Shown: piece by piece, positions 16,987 through 25,973 of the stretch | How the letters are laid out: each line of letters begins with the position of its first letter | Position numbering within the stretch: position 1 is the first letter of the stretch | Source: JBCCTX01 sp964468435 | GTDB lineage: Bacteria > Bacteroidota > Bacteroidia > J057 | Direction of reading: 5' to 3' | DNA length: 64,000 nucleotides | Assembly (NCBI GenBank): GCA_964468435.1 | Contig: CAYXVE010000023.1 | Location: 1 to 64,000, forward strand | Notes under the pieces: model-generated | What the model was told of the DNA's origin: nothing | The model's input: the letters and a program-made list of their open reading frames with translations, nothing else | Database searches by the model: none | Made by a program: the position numbers and the translations under genes

Positions 16987-19900
16987 ATGACTACTCTGCT
17001 ACATATACTCCTCCTCTATCGTAAAGGAATATTAGTACTCCCGTGGATTGGAATGATTCTGTTCAGCTGCCAAAGCAGTTCGGATTTGGAAGCATCTTTA
17101 GCTACACCACTTCCAGAGAACATTGACTACAACTATCACATCAAACCGATCCTTTCAGATCGTTGTTATGCCTGTCATGGGCCAGATGACAAGACACGGG
17201 AAGCGGACCTGCGCCTTGACACACCAGAAGGAGCACTCAAGATGAAGCTTGAGTCAGGGAAACCCGCCATTGTAGCTGGTAGCACTTCACGGAGCGAATT
17301 CTGGCATCGCATCACCAGCGATGATCCACAAGTACTTATGCCTCCACCGGAATCACATCTTACTTTGAGTGATTATGAAGTGGCTTTATTGGGAAAATGG
17401 ATTGAACAAGGAGCCGAATGGAAATCCCACTGGTCATTTATCCCACCTGAAAGACCGGATATCCCACGTATTTCACAAAAAGACTTTCCCATCCATGAGA
17501 TAGACCATTTTATCCTGGCACAACTCGAGCGCAAAGGACTGACTCCCTCACCTAAAGCAGACAAAACACGTCTGATCAGAAGACTCAGCCTTGACCTCCG
17601 TGGGCTTCCTCCAACGCTTGAAGAAATTGATGTATTTCTACAGGATGAAGATCCTGATGCTTATGAAAAGCTGGTAGATACTTACCTCTCAGATCCCGCC
17701 TTTGGAGAGCGCATGGCGCTCGACTGGATGGATGTAGCCCGCTATGCAGACTCCCATGGTATGCATGCCGACGGCTGGCGAAATATGTGGCCCTGGCGCG
17801 ACTGGGTGATCCAGGCATTTAATGACAATATGCCTTATGATCAGTTTATCATGTATCAGATGGCCGGAGATATGTTACCCGATGCAACCAAAGACCAGAT
17901 CCTGGCAACTGCCTTTCACCGCAATCACCAGATGACCGCAGAAGGAGGAGTCATCGATGAAGAGTTTCGCCTGGAATATGTGTTTGATCGCACCAATACG
18001 ACTGCGACTGCATTTCTGGGACTTACCATGGAATGCGCACGGTGCCACGACCACAAGTTTGATCCCTTATCTCAAAAAGATTTCTACGCTCTCGCTGCTT
18101 TTTTCAATAATGTCAAAGAAGTGGGTATGACAGGAGATGATGGTAATTATGGTCCTGTCATGCTAATGAGTTCCGATACCCTGGAAGCCAAACTCAATGC
18201 GCTGGACCAACAAATCAACAAGCTCTATCAGCAAAAAAAGCTTTCCCAATCTGAAGTTCAGGCGCAAAAGGCTTTTCTGACGACCCTGGACAGGTCTAGT
18301 GTACAGCCACAGCGGTTTCTACTGGCCCATTACCCGCTCGATAAGCTTACTAAGCAGCGTAATGCTTCCGGAAACCCGCAGCTATTGCTGGATCTTAATG
18401 ACCAATCGACTGCAACTGGTGAACCCGAACTCGTAAAAGGGAAAATTGGAAAAGCCTTAAGGTTTGATCATGACTATGATGTACTTTATCTACATGATAT
18501 TGCCAACTTCGAGATCACAGAGTCATTCTCAATAGGTACCTGGATCAAACCCGAAAAAAAGGGTGAGCATCAGACCATCATCGGTAACAGTGGAAATAAA
18601 AATAATTTTTGGCGAGGCTGGGAAATGACCCTGGATACTTCTAATCACCTGTGGGTTCGACTCATCCACTCTCTACCCCACAATTACATACATATAGCAT
18701 CTGAGCAAACTATTCCTCTCGATACCTGGACCCAGGTGATGTTTACCTACGATGGTACAGCAAAAGCCTCAGGTGTGAAGCTTTATATCAATGGCAGAAA
18801 TGTCCCCGTACAGATACACTTCGACCAGCTATACAAGAGTATGCGTACGATTGACAGCCGTCATAATCCCGAAGACCGTGCCCTCCGGGTAGCCAAGAGC
18901 TACCGTGCATTTACAGGTGATAATGGTATCTATCTGGGAAGTATAGATGACATACGTATATATGATGAGGCGCTTACTGAGCTGGAAGTAGCTGCTATAC
19001 ACCCTGACTCTGAGGTTTATGAGAGATTGCTTGCAGAAAAACCTGAATCCACCGACCAACACCTGGCTGCCCGGAAGGACAGAAAAAAAACGAACCTCGA
19101 TCAGAAAATACAGCTTCTTCTGGAAAAGCGTCTGACCATGATTGACACAGTATCTGAAGTGATGGTCATGGGAGAAATGAAACAACCCAGACCCATGTAT
19201 GTACTGGAAAGGGGATCATATGCCGCTCCCCAGGAGCAGGTAGCTCCTGCCACCCCCAAAGCTGTTCTACCTTTTCCTGATGACTTTCCCCCAAATCGCG
19301 TAGGACTCGCCCAGTGGCTTATCAGCCCTAAGAATCCGCTTACAGCAAGGGTGACGGTCAACCGGTACTGGCAGATGATCTTTGGACAGGGATTGGTAAA
19401 GACCCCTCAGGATTTTGGTAGCCAGGGTAACCTGCCTACACATCCGCTCTTACTGGACCATCTGGCCACCTGGTTGGTAGCCAGTGGATGGGATATCAAA
19501 GCCCTGATGAAATACATGGTCATGTCTGCTACTTATCAGCAGGAATCGACCTTGAGGCCACAACTCATATCCATCGATCCCAACAATGAACTTCTGGCCA
19601 GAGGGCCCAGTTTCCGGTTGCCCGCAGAGCATATTCGCGACCATGCACTCACAGTCAGCGGATTGCTTATAGACCAAATTGGTGGCCCTAGCGTAAAACC
19701 TTATCAGCCACCAGGGCTGTGGATCGACAAAGGGAATTTCTCTCCTAAACTGCTCTATTATGTACAGGATTCTGGAGCTAACCTCTATCGCAGAGGTCTT
19801 TATACGTTCGTAAGGAGAACCTCACCTCCCCCTTCAATGATCGCTTTTGATGCGACAGATCGATCCTACTGCAGTGTGCAGCGCCAGACGACCAATACGC

Positions 19901-20244
19901 CCATGCAAGCATTGGTACTGCTCAACGACCCCCAATTTGTGGAAGCTTCCAGAGTGATGGCAGAACGCATCATCCGGGAAGGAGGAAACGATTTGAATGA
20001 TCAGTTACAATATGGCTTCCGGCTTGCTACCGGAAGAGTTCCTCACACAGAAGAACTCAATATCCTGAATGGGCTCTACCAGGAAGAATGGAAACGCTTT
20101 GTTCTAGCACCTGATAGTGCCCAGGCACTACTGCAAACAGGTGCGTATCCTCGCGATACGACCCTGAACCTTACTCAGCTTGCTGCCATGACCAACGTAG
20201 CCAGTATGCTGCTCAACCACGATGAAGCATATATGAAAAGATAA
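16987..20244 (+). CDS. PSC1-DUF1549-LamG-DUF1553 lipoprotein, tandem paralogue
   Basis: About 1085 residues from the ATG at 16987; upstream ATGs at 16918 and 16975 are possible, but the lipobox (ILFSC) and the promoter-like TTTGTATT at 16953 favour 16987. The domain order matches the upstream copy: CYACH heme motif, DUF1549 with CARCHDHKFDP, LamG-like insert (FSIGTWIKPEKKGEHQTIIGNSG, SIDDIRIYDEAL) and DUF1553. The two copies share long identical blocks, including the C terminus MTNVASMLLNHDEAYMKR, and differ most in the LamG region and signal peptide. This is a tandem duplication with diversification of the probable carbohydrate-binding module. Both likely act with the DUF1501 protein downstream. 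Confidence 0.88.
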   Translation: MTTLLHILLLYRKGILVLPWIGMILFSCQSSSDLEASLATPLPENIDYNYHIKPILSDRCYACHGPDDKTREADLRLDTPEGALKMKLESGKPAIVAGSTSRSEFWHRITSDDPQVLMPPPESHLTLSDYEVALLGKWIEQGAEWKSHWSFIPPERPDIPRISQKDFPIHEIDHFILAQLERKGLTPSPKADKTRLIRRLSLDLRGLPPTLEEIDVFLQDEDPDAYEKLVDTYLSDPAFGERMALDWMDVARYADSHGMHADGWRNMWPWRDWVIQAFNDNMPYDQFIMYQMAGDMLPDATKDQILATAFHRNHQMTAEGGVIDEEFRLEYVFDRTNTTATAFLGLTMECARCHDHKFDPLSQKDFYALAAFFNNVKEVGMTGDDGNYGPVMLMSSDTLEAKLNALDQQINKLYQQKKLSQSEVQAQKAFLTTLDRSSVQPQRFLLAHYPLDKLTKQRNASGNPQLLLDLNDQSTATGEPELVKGKIGKALRFDHDYDVLYLHDIANFEITESFSIGTWIKPEKKGEHQTIIGNSGNKNNFWRGWEMTLDTSNHLWVRLIHSLPHNYIHIASEQTIPLDTWTQVMFTYDGTAKASGVKLYINGRNVPVQIHFDQLYKSMRTIDSRHNPEDRALRVAKSYRAFTGDNGIYLGSIDDIRIYDEALTELEVAAIHPDSEVYERLLAEKPESTDQHLAARKDRKKTNLDQKIQLLLEKRLTMIDTVSEVMVMGEMKQPRPMYVLERGSYAAPQEQVAPATPKAVLPFPDDFPPNRVGLAQWLISPKNPLTARVTVNRYWQMIFGQGLVKTPQDFGSQGNLPTHPLLLDHLATWLVASGWDIKALMKYMVMSATYQQESTLRPQLISIDPNNELLARGPSFRLPAEHIRDHALTVSGLLIDQIGGPSVKPYQPPGLWIDKGNFSPKLLYYVQDSGANLYRRGLYTFVRRTSPPPSMIAFDATDRSYCSVQRQTTNTPMQALVLLNDPQFVEASRVMAERIIREGGNDLNDQLQYGFRLATGRVPHTEELNILNGLYQEEWKRFVLAPDSAQALLQTGAYPRDTTLNLTQLAAMTNVASMLLNHDEAYMKR

Positions 20245-20405
20245 ATATGGGCCACATAGGACAGACCCGACAGTACCCGATACCGGACTCACAAAACAGC
20301 GTACAATACATGACGCATTTATCAACATCCACAGCAGTGGTTCTCTGTAGACCACAATATCCCAATGACTCCAATGACCCAACATCACCATAACACCATA
20401 CAATC

Positions 20406-21863
20406 ATGTCGCATTGCAATAATTACGAAAAACAATATACAAGAAGGGATTTTCTCGCTCGCACCAGCCTGGGAATGGGAGCAGTAGCCCTGGCTTCTTT
20501 AGTCAATCCCCTTTGGTCGCGCTCACCGGCAGTAGGCTTATCCAACGAAACTGGTGGCATACTGGGGAGTCCACATTTCCGTCCCAGAGCCAAACGAGTC
20601 ATTTACTTATTTCAAAGTGGAGGTCCATCTCAGTTGGAATCGTTTGATCACAAGCCATTGCTACGCGAAATGAATGGGCAGGAACTGCCCGAATCGGTCA
20701 GAAAGGGCCAACGTCTGACAGGGATGACCGCTGGACAGAAATCCTTTCCCCTGGCAGGATCTCAATTTGAATTTAGCCAGCATGGCCCAAATGGGATGTG
20801 GGTGAGTGAACTCTTCCCTCATACCACGCAGATCCTGGATGATCTGTGCTTTGTGCAGTCTATGTACACCGAAGCTATCAATCACGATCCGGCAATCACC
20901 TTTATTCAGACAGGTTCGCAGTTGCCGGGTAGACCCGCTATCGGATCATGGATCAGTTATGGCCTGGGAACCGACAATAAAAACCTCCCGGAATTCATCG
21001 TTCTGGTCACCAAGGATAAACGTGGACAACCGCTTTATGCACGCTTGTGGGGCAATGGCTTTCTCCCCTCCAGACACCAGGGTGTGCAGTTCAGAGCCGG
21101 AAAAGATCCCGTGCTCTTTCTTAGCAATCCCGCTGGACTGGATCAGCAAGATCGCAGAAGACATCTGGACTACCTGAAGCAACTTCAGGAGTTTCAGTAC
21201 CAGCAGGAGGAAGACCCCGAAATTCTGGCTAAAATTGCCCAATATGAGATGGCTTACCGTATGCAGACTTCTGTTCCTGAAGTAATGGATGTCGCAGACG
21301 AACCAGACTACATCTATGATATGTATGGCCCTGACTCACGCATTCCCGGGACCTATGCTGCAAATTGTCTTCTTGCAAGACGCCTGGCGGAAAGAGGCGT
21401 GAAATTTATACAGCTTTATCATCAGGGATGGGATCAGCATGGCAATCTACCCAGAGCCATACAGACACAGGCTAAAGATACCGATCAGGCATCTGCGGCG
21501 CTGGTTGCTGACCTCAAGCAACGGGGAATGCTCGATGACACACTTGTCATCTGGGGGGGTGAATTTGGACGCACCAATTACTCGCAGGGACAGTTGACTC
21601 AAACTAATTATGGAAGAGATCACCATCCCCGATGCTTCACAATCTGGATGGCGGGAGGCGGAGTTAAAGCGGGACTGATCTATGGAAAAACAGATGAATT
21701 TGGGTATAACATCGAAGAGAATCCCGTCCATATTCACGATTTTCAGGCCACCTTCATGCATATTCTTGGAATTGATCACGAGAAACTTACGTTTAAACAC
21801 CAGGGAAGACGCTACAGACTTACCGATGTACACGGAAATGTAGTCAAAGAGCTGTTGGCATAG
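20406..21863 (+). CDS. DUF1501 Tat-exported protein (sulfatase-like fold)
   Basis: 485 residues. The N terminus carries a twin-arginine signal (TRRDFLARTSLGMGAVALAS), so it is exported folded by Tat; tatC is at 40957. DUF1501 proteins have an alkaline-phosphatase/sulfatase-like fold. Motifs seen include the YLFQSGGPSQLESFDHKP start, VIWGGEFGRT and a late YGRDHHPRCFTIWMAGGGVKAG. DUF1501 genes typically sit immediately after DUF1549/DUF1553 genes, as here (161 bp gap), so the two families probably form one complex or pathway in the periplasm. The reaction is not established; the conserved Asp/His residues suggest metal-dependent hydrolysis (inference). Confidence 0.9.
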   Translation: MSHCNNYEKQYTRRDFLARTSLGMGAVALASLVNPLWSRSPAVGLSNETGGILGSPHFRPRAKRVIYLFQSGGPSQLESFDHKPLLREMNGQELPESVRKGQRLTGMTAGQKSFPLAGSQFEFSQHGPNGMWVSELFPHTTQILDDLCFVQSMYTEAINHDPAITFIQTGSQLPGRPAIGSWISYGLGTDNKNLPEFIVLVTKDKRGQPLYARLWGNGFLPSRHQGVQFRAGKDPVLFLSNPAGLDQQDRRRHLDYLKQLQEFQYQQEEDPEILAKIAQYEMAYRMQTSVPEVMDVADEPDYIYDMYGPDSRIPGTYAANCLLARRLAERGVKFIQLYHQGWDQHGNLPRAIQTQAKDTDQASAALVADLKQRGMLDDTLVIWGGEFGRTNYSQGQLTQTNYGRDHHPRCFTIWMAGGGVKAGLIYGKTDEFGYNIEENPVHIHDFQATFMHILGIDHEKLTFKHQGRRYRLTDVHGNVVKELLA

Positions 21864-21921
21864 GGATTTTTTTATTGGGAAATGGTTACTTTGCGCATCA
21901 AATTCGTAGCAGGCTGTAAAA

Positions 21922-22034
21922 TCTGTCCTAGGACAGACCTTGTCGAAACCTCTCAGGTATTCTACCTATGAAACCTCAGGGCCGTGAACAAGAATAGGTA
22001 GAACCATGATAGAGATGTGTTTCTTGTTTTCACG
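21922..22034. repeat. Cluster of nested inverted repeats, intergenic
   Basis: Three symmetric elements lie within 113 bp. One is a perfect 16-bp palindrome TCTGTCCTAGGACAGA (21922-21937). The second is TTCTACCTAT (21960-21969) against ATAGGTAGAA (21994-22003). The third is CGTGAACAAGAA (21983-21994) against TTCTTGTTTTCACG (22021-22034), with a 2-nt bulge. GAAACCTC also occurs twice. This density is unlike the rest of the intergenic DNA and suggests a structured RNA or a palindromic mobile repeat remnant. Confidence 0.5.
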
Positions 22035-22074
22035 ACGAACTACAGTCTAGGAACTAATATCTAAACTATTGTGA

Positions 22075-23310
22075 ATGGCAGCGGAAAACATTTCCATTAT
22101 CGTTGTGGGGGGAGGAGCAGCCGGTTTTTTTGCAGCGATTACCTGTGCAGAACACAATCCCAATGCCAGGATTGTCATTCTGGAAAAAGGGAAAAAAGTT
22201 CTGCAAAAAGTAAAAATATCAGGAGGCGGACGCTGTAACCTGACTCATGCCTGCTTTGATCCTGGAGAATTGATCCAATACTATCCCAGAGGAGGCAAAG
22301 AGCTCTTAGGTCCTTTTCATCGTTTTGCTCCTGGAGATACGCTGGATTGGTTTGAAAAACGAGGCGTCAAGACAAAGATTGAATCAGACGGAAGAATTTT
22401 TCCGGTATCAAACGATTCCCAGACAGTTATTGATTGCCTGGTCAACCAGGCTAATTCACTAGGAATTGATATAATAACTCAACAAAATGTCTCCCAAATA
22501 CTTACACCGTATCCGAATCATGCTCAATGGGAAATCACCACTGAACAGGGCAGATATTTTCAGGCTGACCGGATAATGATCGCCACAGGAAGCAATCCCA
22601 AAATGTGGGATATACTTTCTAAATTAGGTCATCAGATTATCCCCCCTGTTCCATCATTATTTACCTTTAACATTGAAGATCCTCGAATAGAAGGTTTAGC
22701 AGGCATTTCACTTTCTTCTGCCTCGATACATATACCTTCAATCGACCTACAGGCAGATGGACCGCTACTGGTTACACACTGGGGCATGAGTGGACCTGCA
22801 GTCCTGAAGTTATCTGCCTGGGGAGCCCGGAAATTGGCTGCCCAAGCTTACCAAACAGATATTTCTGTTAAATGGAGCAACTCAGTTACTTTCCATGAAA
22901 TAGAAGCAGAACTCCGTACACTCAAAAAATCATACGGGAAGAAGCAGATACGGAATGTAAGACCCTCTTCAATCCCACAAAGACTTTGGTTAAGACTTTT
23001 GGATGCTGCGGAAATCTCGCAGAATTCCCGTTGGGCTGATCTGACTAAAGTCCAACTACAGGTTTTGGGTGATCAATTGGATAAAGCCAACTTCAGGGTC
23101 ACAGGCAAAAGTACTTTTAAAGAAGAATTTGTTACCTCCGGAGGAGTTGATCTACGTGAAGTTGATTTCAGAAAGTTTGAAAGTACAATCATCTCTGGCC
23201 TCTATCTCACCGGAGAAGTGCTGGATATAGATGCGATTACAGGAGGATTTAATTTTCAGGCAGCATGGACTGGTGGTTATCTGGCAGGTAAAGCAATGGC
23301 AAACAACTAA
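22075..23310 (+). CDS. NAD(P)/FAD-dependent oxidoreductase, HI0933/YhiN family
   Basis: 411 residues, the family's usual length. N-terminal FAD-binding Rossmann motif IIVVGGGAAGFFAAITCAEHN, then the family signature EKGKKVLQKVKISGGGRCNLTH. ATGSNPK is the second nucleotide-binding strand, and the C terminus has the FAD-contacting GEVLDIDAITGGFNFQAAWTGG. Cytoplasmic flavoprotein related to BaiN/YhiN; the physiological substrate is unknown in most bacteria. It is followed 8 bp later by a Gfo/Idh/MocA dehydrogenase and probably shares its transcript. Confidence 0.9.
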   Translation: MAAENISIIVVGGGAAGFFAAITCAEHNPNARIVILEKGKKVLQKVKISGGGRCNLTHACFDPGELIQYYPRGGKELLGPFHRFAPGDTLDWFEKRGVKTKIESDGRIFPVSNDSQTVIDCLVNQANSLGIDIITQQNVSQILTPYPNHAQWEITTEQGRYFQADRIMIATGSNPKMWDILSKLGHQIIPPVPSLFTFNIEDPRIEGLAGISLSSASIHIPSIDLQADGPLLVTHWGMSGPAVLKLSAWGARKLAAQAYQTDISVKWSNSVTFHEIEAELRTLKKSYGKKQIRNVRPSSIPQRLWLRLLDAAEISQNSRWADLTKVQLQVLGDQLDKANFRVTGKSTFKEEFVTSGGVDLREVDFRKFESTIISGLYLTGEVLDIDAITGGFNFQAAWTGGYLAGKAMANN

Positions 23311-23318
23311 CTATTCAT

Positions 23319-24338
23319 ATGAATCAAACAATCAGATGGGGCATACTTAGTACTGCCAAAATAGGCCTGAAAAAGGTCATTCCAGCTATGCAGCAAGGGA
23401 AATACTCCAGGATAACAGCAATCGCCTCACGAAACCTTGATCAGGCCCAGAAAGCGGCTAGTCAACTCAATATTCCCAAAGCCTATGGTAGCTATGAACA
23501 ACTCCTGGAAGACCCTGAAATCGATGCGATCTATAATCCCCTTCCCAATCACCTGCACATATTCTGGACTCAAAAGGCTATGGAAGCAGGAAAACATGTA
23601 CTTTGTGAAAAACCTATGGCACTTGACCTGACAGCAATAACATCATTCATTTCATTTGCAAAAAAATATCCTGCCCTGAAAGTAGGTGAGGCATTCATGG
23701 TCAAAACCCATCCGCAATGGCTCAAAGTACAGCAAATGGTTCAGCAAGGTGATTTAGGAGAAATAACTGCTATACAGGCTTTTTTCAGCTATTTCAAACT
23801 CGACCCTGACAACATACGCAATAAACCTGAATACGGCGGTGGGGGAATTTACGATATCGGTGTATACCCGTTGACGCTTTCCAGATTTATCCTGAAACAA
23901 GAACCGAAACGAGTCCTGGCATCGATAGACTATGATCCCAATATGAAAGTCGACCGTCTGGCTTCCGTCATTCTTGAATTTCCAGGTGTACAGGCTTCAT
24001 TTATTTGCGGCACACAGACCGTTCCATATCAGACTTTTCAGGTATTCGGTAACCAAAGACGCCTGGAAGTGCAGATTCCCTACAACTCGCCCATAGATCG
24101 CCCTACATATATATTTCTCTCAGATGGAGATATCTTTGAAAGGGATAAAAGGGTTATTGAAATATCAACATTAGATCAATATACCGTTCAGGGAGACCAA
24201 TTTTCCAAAGCTATCCTGGAAGATCTTCCCGTACCGGTTTCCCTCGAAGACACTTACTACAATACATTGGCACTGGAAGCCATTTTCCAATCCGATAAAA
24301 CTGGAAAAAAAGTATCTCCCCAGGAGTTGATCAAGTGA
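23319..24338 (+). CDS. Gfo/Idh/MocA family oxidoreductase
   Basis: 339 residues. N-terminal Rossmann domain (IRWGILSTAKIGLKKVIPAM; the glycine pattern is degenerate, as in many members), the central CEKPMAL motif (EKP lysine), and a C-terminal alpha/beta domain with YGGGGIYDIGVYPL (catalytic Asp region). NAD(P)-dependent oxidation of a sugar or inositol-type substrate is typical. No signal peptide. Its promoter probably lies upstream of the flavoprotein gene, with only 8 bp between them. The substrate cannot be deduced. Confidence 0.9.
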   Translation: MNQTIRWGILSTAKIGLKKVIPAMQQGKYSRITAIASRNLDQAQKAASQLNIPKAYGSYEQLLEDPEIDAIYNPLPNHLHIFWTQKAMEAGKHVLCEKPMALDLTAITSFISFAKKYPALKVGEAFMVKTHPQWLKVQQMVQQGDLGEITAIQAFFSYFKLDPDNIRNKPEYGGGGIYDIGVYPLTLSRFILKQEPKRVLASIDYDPNMKVDRLASVILEFPGVQASFICGTQTVPYQTFQVFGNQRRLEVQIPYNSPIDRPTYIFLSDGDIFERDKRVIEISTLDQYTVQGDQFSKAILEDLPVPVSLEDTYYNTLALEAIFQSDKTGKKVSPQELIK

Positions 24339-24464
24339 AATGATGATCCTATTTCCAACGATAGTCCTTAGCAATTGACTTTTGAGACAATCCTGTCACA
24401 ACACATTAAAATAGTTTTAGCAAAAGATTTTATTTATTTTGTATCATAATCCAAAATAATATCT

Positions 24465-25223
24465 ATGAGAATATTGAGATACTTTACAATCCTTGCGATT
24501 TCAATCTGTGTTTTACAGGTTCCACTTCAGGGGCAGATTCTCAAAAAAGCCAAACAAAAATTGATGGAAAAGGTGCTTGGGGAGGAAGAAGAAGAAACTC
24601 AGACCAATACCCCATCTCCAAATTCCGGCACTGGTAGCACAAATGACGGCGGTCGTCAGGGAAAAATCCTGACTCCACCAGATGTAAACCAGCATCTCAA
24701 TGAAGCAGAATCATATCTTAATGCTGGAAACTATTCTGATGCACGTTATGTCATTCAGCAGGCAATTATCGGGGTGGAAATGGAAATAGGTCGCGAAATC
24801 CTGAAATCTCTTCCCGAGACTGTAAACGGTCTTGCTTACAATCCATCTGAAGATAAAGTTTACAGCACGGGTGTCAACTTTGCAGGCATGGGTATCTCCA
24901 GAAACTACGGAAGCTCAAATAAAAGACTTGATGTGGGGATCATCAATAATTCTGCGATGATTAATATGTACACTTCGATGTTGAGCTCTTCTTCCTACTC
25001 CAGTAGCAATACCGATCAAAGTCAAAAATCTGTAAATCTTCAGGGTAACCGGGGGATCCTGAAATACAATCAAAACAGTGACGAGTATGAGTTGGGAGTG
25101 CCCCTTGGACAATCTACAGTCTTCATACTTACAGGTAAGCGCTTTAGCAGTGAAGAGGAGATCATGGAAGCTGCCAATCAATTTGATATTGTGAACATTA
25201 AAAACATGCTGGGTGAACAATAA
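24465..25223 (+). CDS. Secreted hypothetical protein, tandem paralogue A
   Basis: 252 residues with an N-terminal signal peptide (cleavage near LQGQ). Low-complexity Glu/Thr/Ser/Gly linker at about 45-65, a helical segment (NEAESYLNAGNYSDARYVIQQAI, TPR-like) at about 75-105, then a beta-rich C-terminal domain. The next gene has the same layout: helical segment, ...EILK.LPETV/M..L, then a strand-rich part ending in VPLGQS / IPFGQS. I recognise no named family. A promoter-like TTTGTATC lies at 24438, 20 bp before the tract leading into the ATG. Confidence 0.6.
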   Translation: MRILRYFTILAISICVLQVPLQGQILKKAKQKLMEKVLGEEEEETQTNTPSPNSGTGSTNDGGRQGKILTPPDVNQHLNEAESYLNAGNYSDARYVIQQAIIGVEMEIGREILKSLPETVNGLAYNPSEDKVYSTGVNFAGMGISRNYGSSNKRLDVGIINNSAMINMYTSMLSSSSYSSSNTDQSQKSVNLQGNRGILKYNQNSDEYELGVPLGQSTVFILTGKRFSSEEEIMEAANQFDIVNIKNMLGEQ

Positions 25224-25236
25224 AAATACAATCACA

Positions 25237-25845
25237 ATGAAAAAATATATTTTACTCTTTCTTACACTTGCCTTCTACGTTCATTCTTTTGCCCAAGGTG
25301 AGGTGATAACCTATTTTTCAGAAGCCCGTGCAGCATACCATGCAAGAGATCTGGAAGACGCTCGCTTTAAGCTTCAACAATCCCTGGAAGCATTGGATGC
25401 GCTGATCGCAACGGAAATACTTAAGATTCTTCCAGAAACCATGAGTACACTTCATACAACCGGAGATGATGAATACACTGGAAATGTAACGGGCTTTACA
25501 GGATTATATGTAAACCGTACCTATGCCAACTCCAGCAATCAGGAGCAAACGGCTGAGATCAATATCCTGAATGATTCTCCGCTTCTGGCTGGCGTTACTT
25601 CTTTTCTTAGCCTGCCAGTGATTGGCGGACTTACCGGACAAGGGAAAAAAAGTATTAAGATAGATGGATACAAAGGAATGATGCAGAGAGAAGAAAACAG
25701 TACAGGTACTCCCACTTACACGGTAAGCATACCGTTTGGACAGTCCCTGCTTACATTTACAACTCATGGAATTGAGGATGAAAATGCTGTCCTTCAGATG
25801 GCTAACACCATCCCAATGCGCAAAATTGCTGATATTGCCCAGTAA
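25237..25845 (+). CDS. Secreted hypothetical protein, tandem paralogue B
   Basis: 202 residues from the ATG at 25237; a GTG at 25213 would overlap the upstream gene and puts polar residues before the signal peptide. Signal peptide ends near SFAQG. It resembles the preceding protein (ARAAYHARDLEDARFKLQQSLEAL, TEILKILPETM, VSIPFGQSLL) and lacks the acidic linker. The two genes are 13 bp apart and co-oriented, and a hairpin terminator follows at 25901. Function unknown; a surface or periplasmic role alongside the receptor downstream is inferred. Confidence 0.6.
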   Translation: MKKYILLFLTLAFYVHSFAQGEVITYFSEARAAYHARDLEDARFKLQQSLEALDALIATEILKILPETMSTLHTTGDDEYTGNVTGFTGLYVNRTYANSSNQEQTAEINILNDSPLLAGVTSFLSLPVIGGLTGQGKKSIKIDGYKGMMQREENSTGTPTYTVSIPFGQSLLTFTTHGIEDENAVLQMANTIPMRKIADIAQ

Positions 25846-25900
25846 GCCTAAATCTGATTATTCTTCATCATATCATAGGGCGATTCATCCTGCCTATACG

Positions 25901-25922
25901 GCGATTCGGTGAATCGCTTTTT
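25901..25922 (+). terminator. Rho-independent terminator
   Basis: GCGATTC (25901-25907) pairs with GAATCGC (25911-25917) around a 3-nt loop and is followed by five T. It should end the two-gene unit 24465-25845 and separate it from the TonB-dependent receptor. Confidence 0.7.
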
Positions 25923-25973
25923 CATACCTGAGACTATTCGTAGACCTTGAGGATGTCATTAATACTCAAGGCA

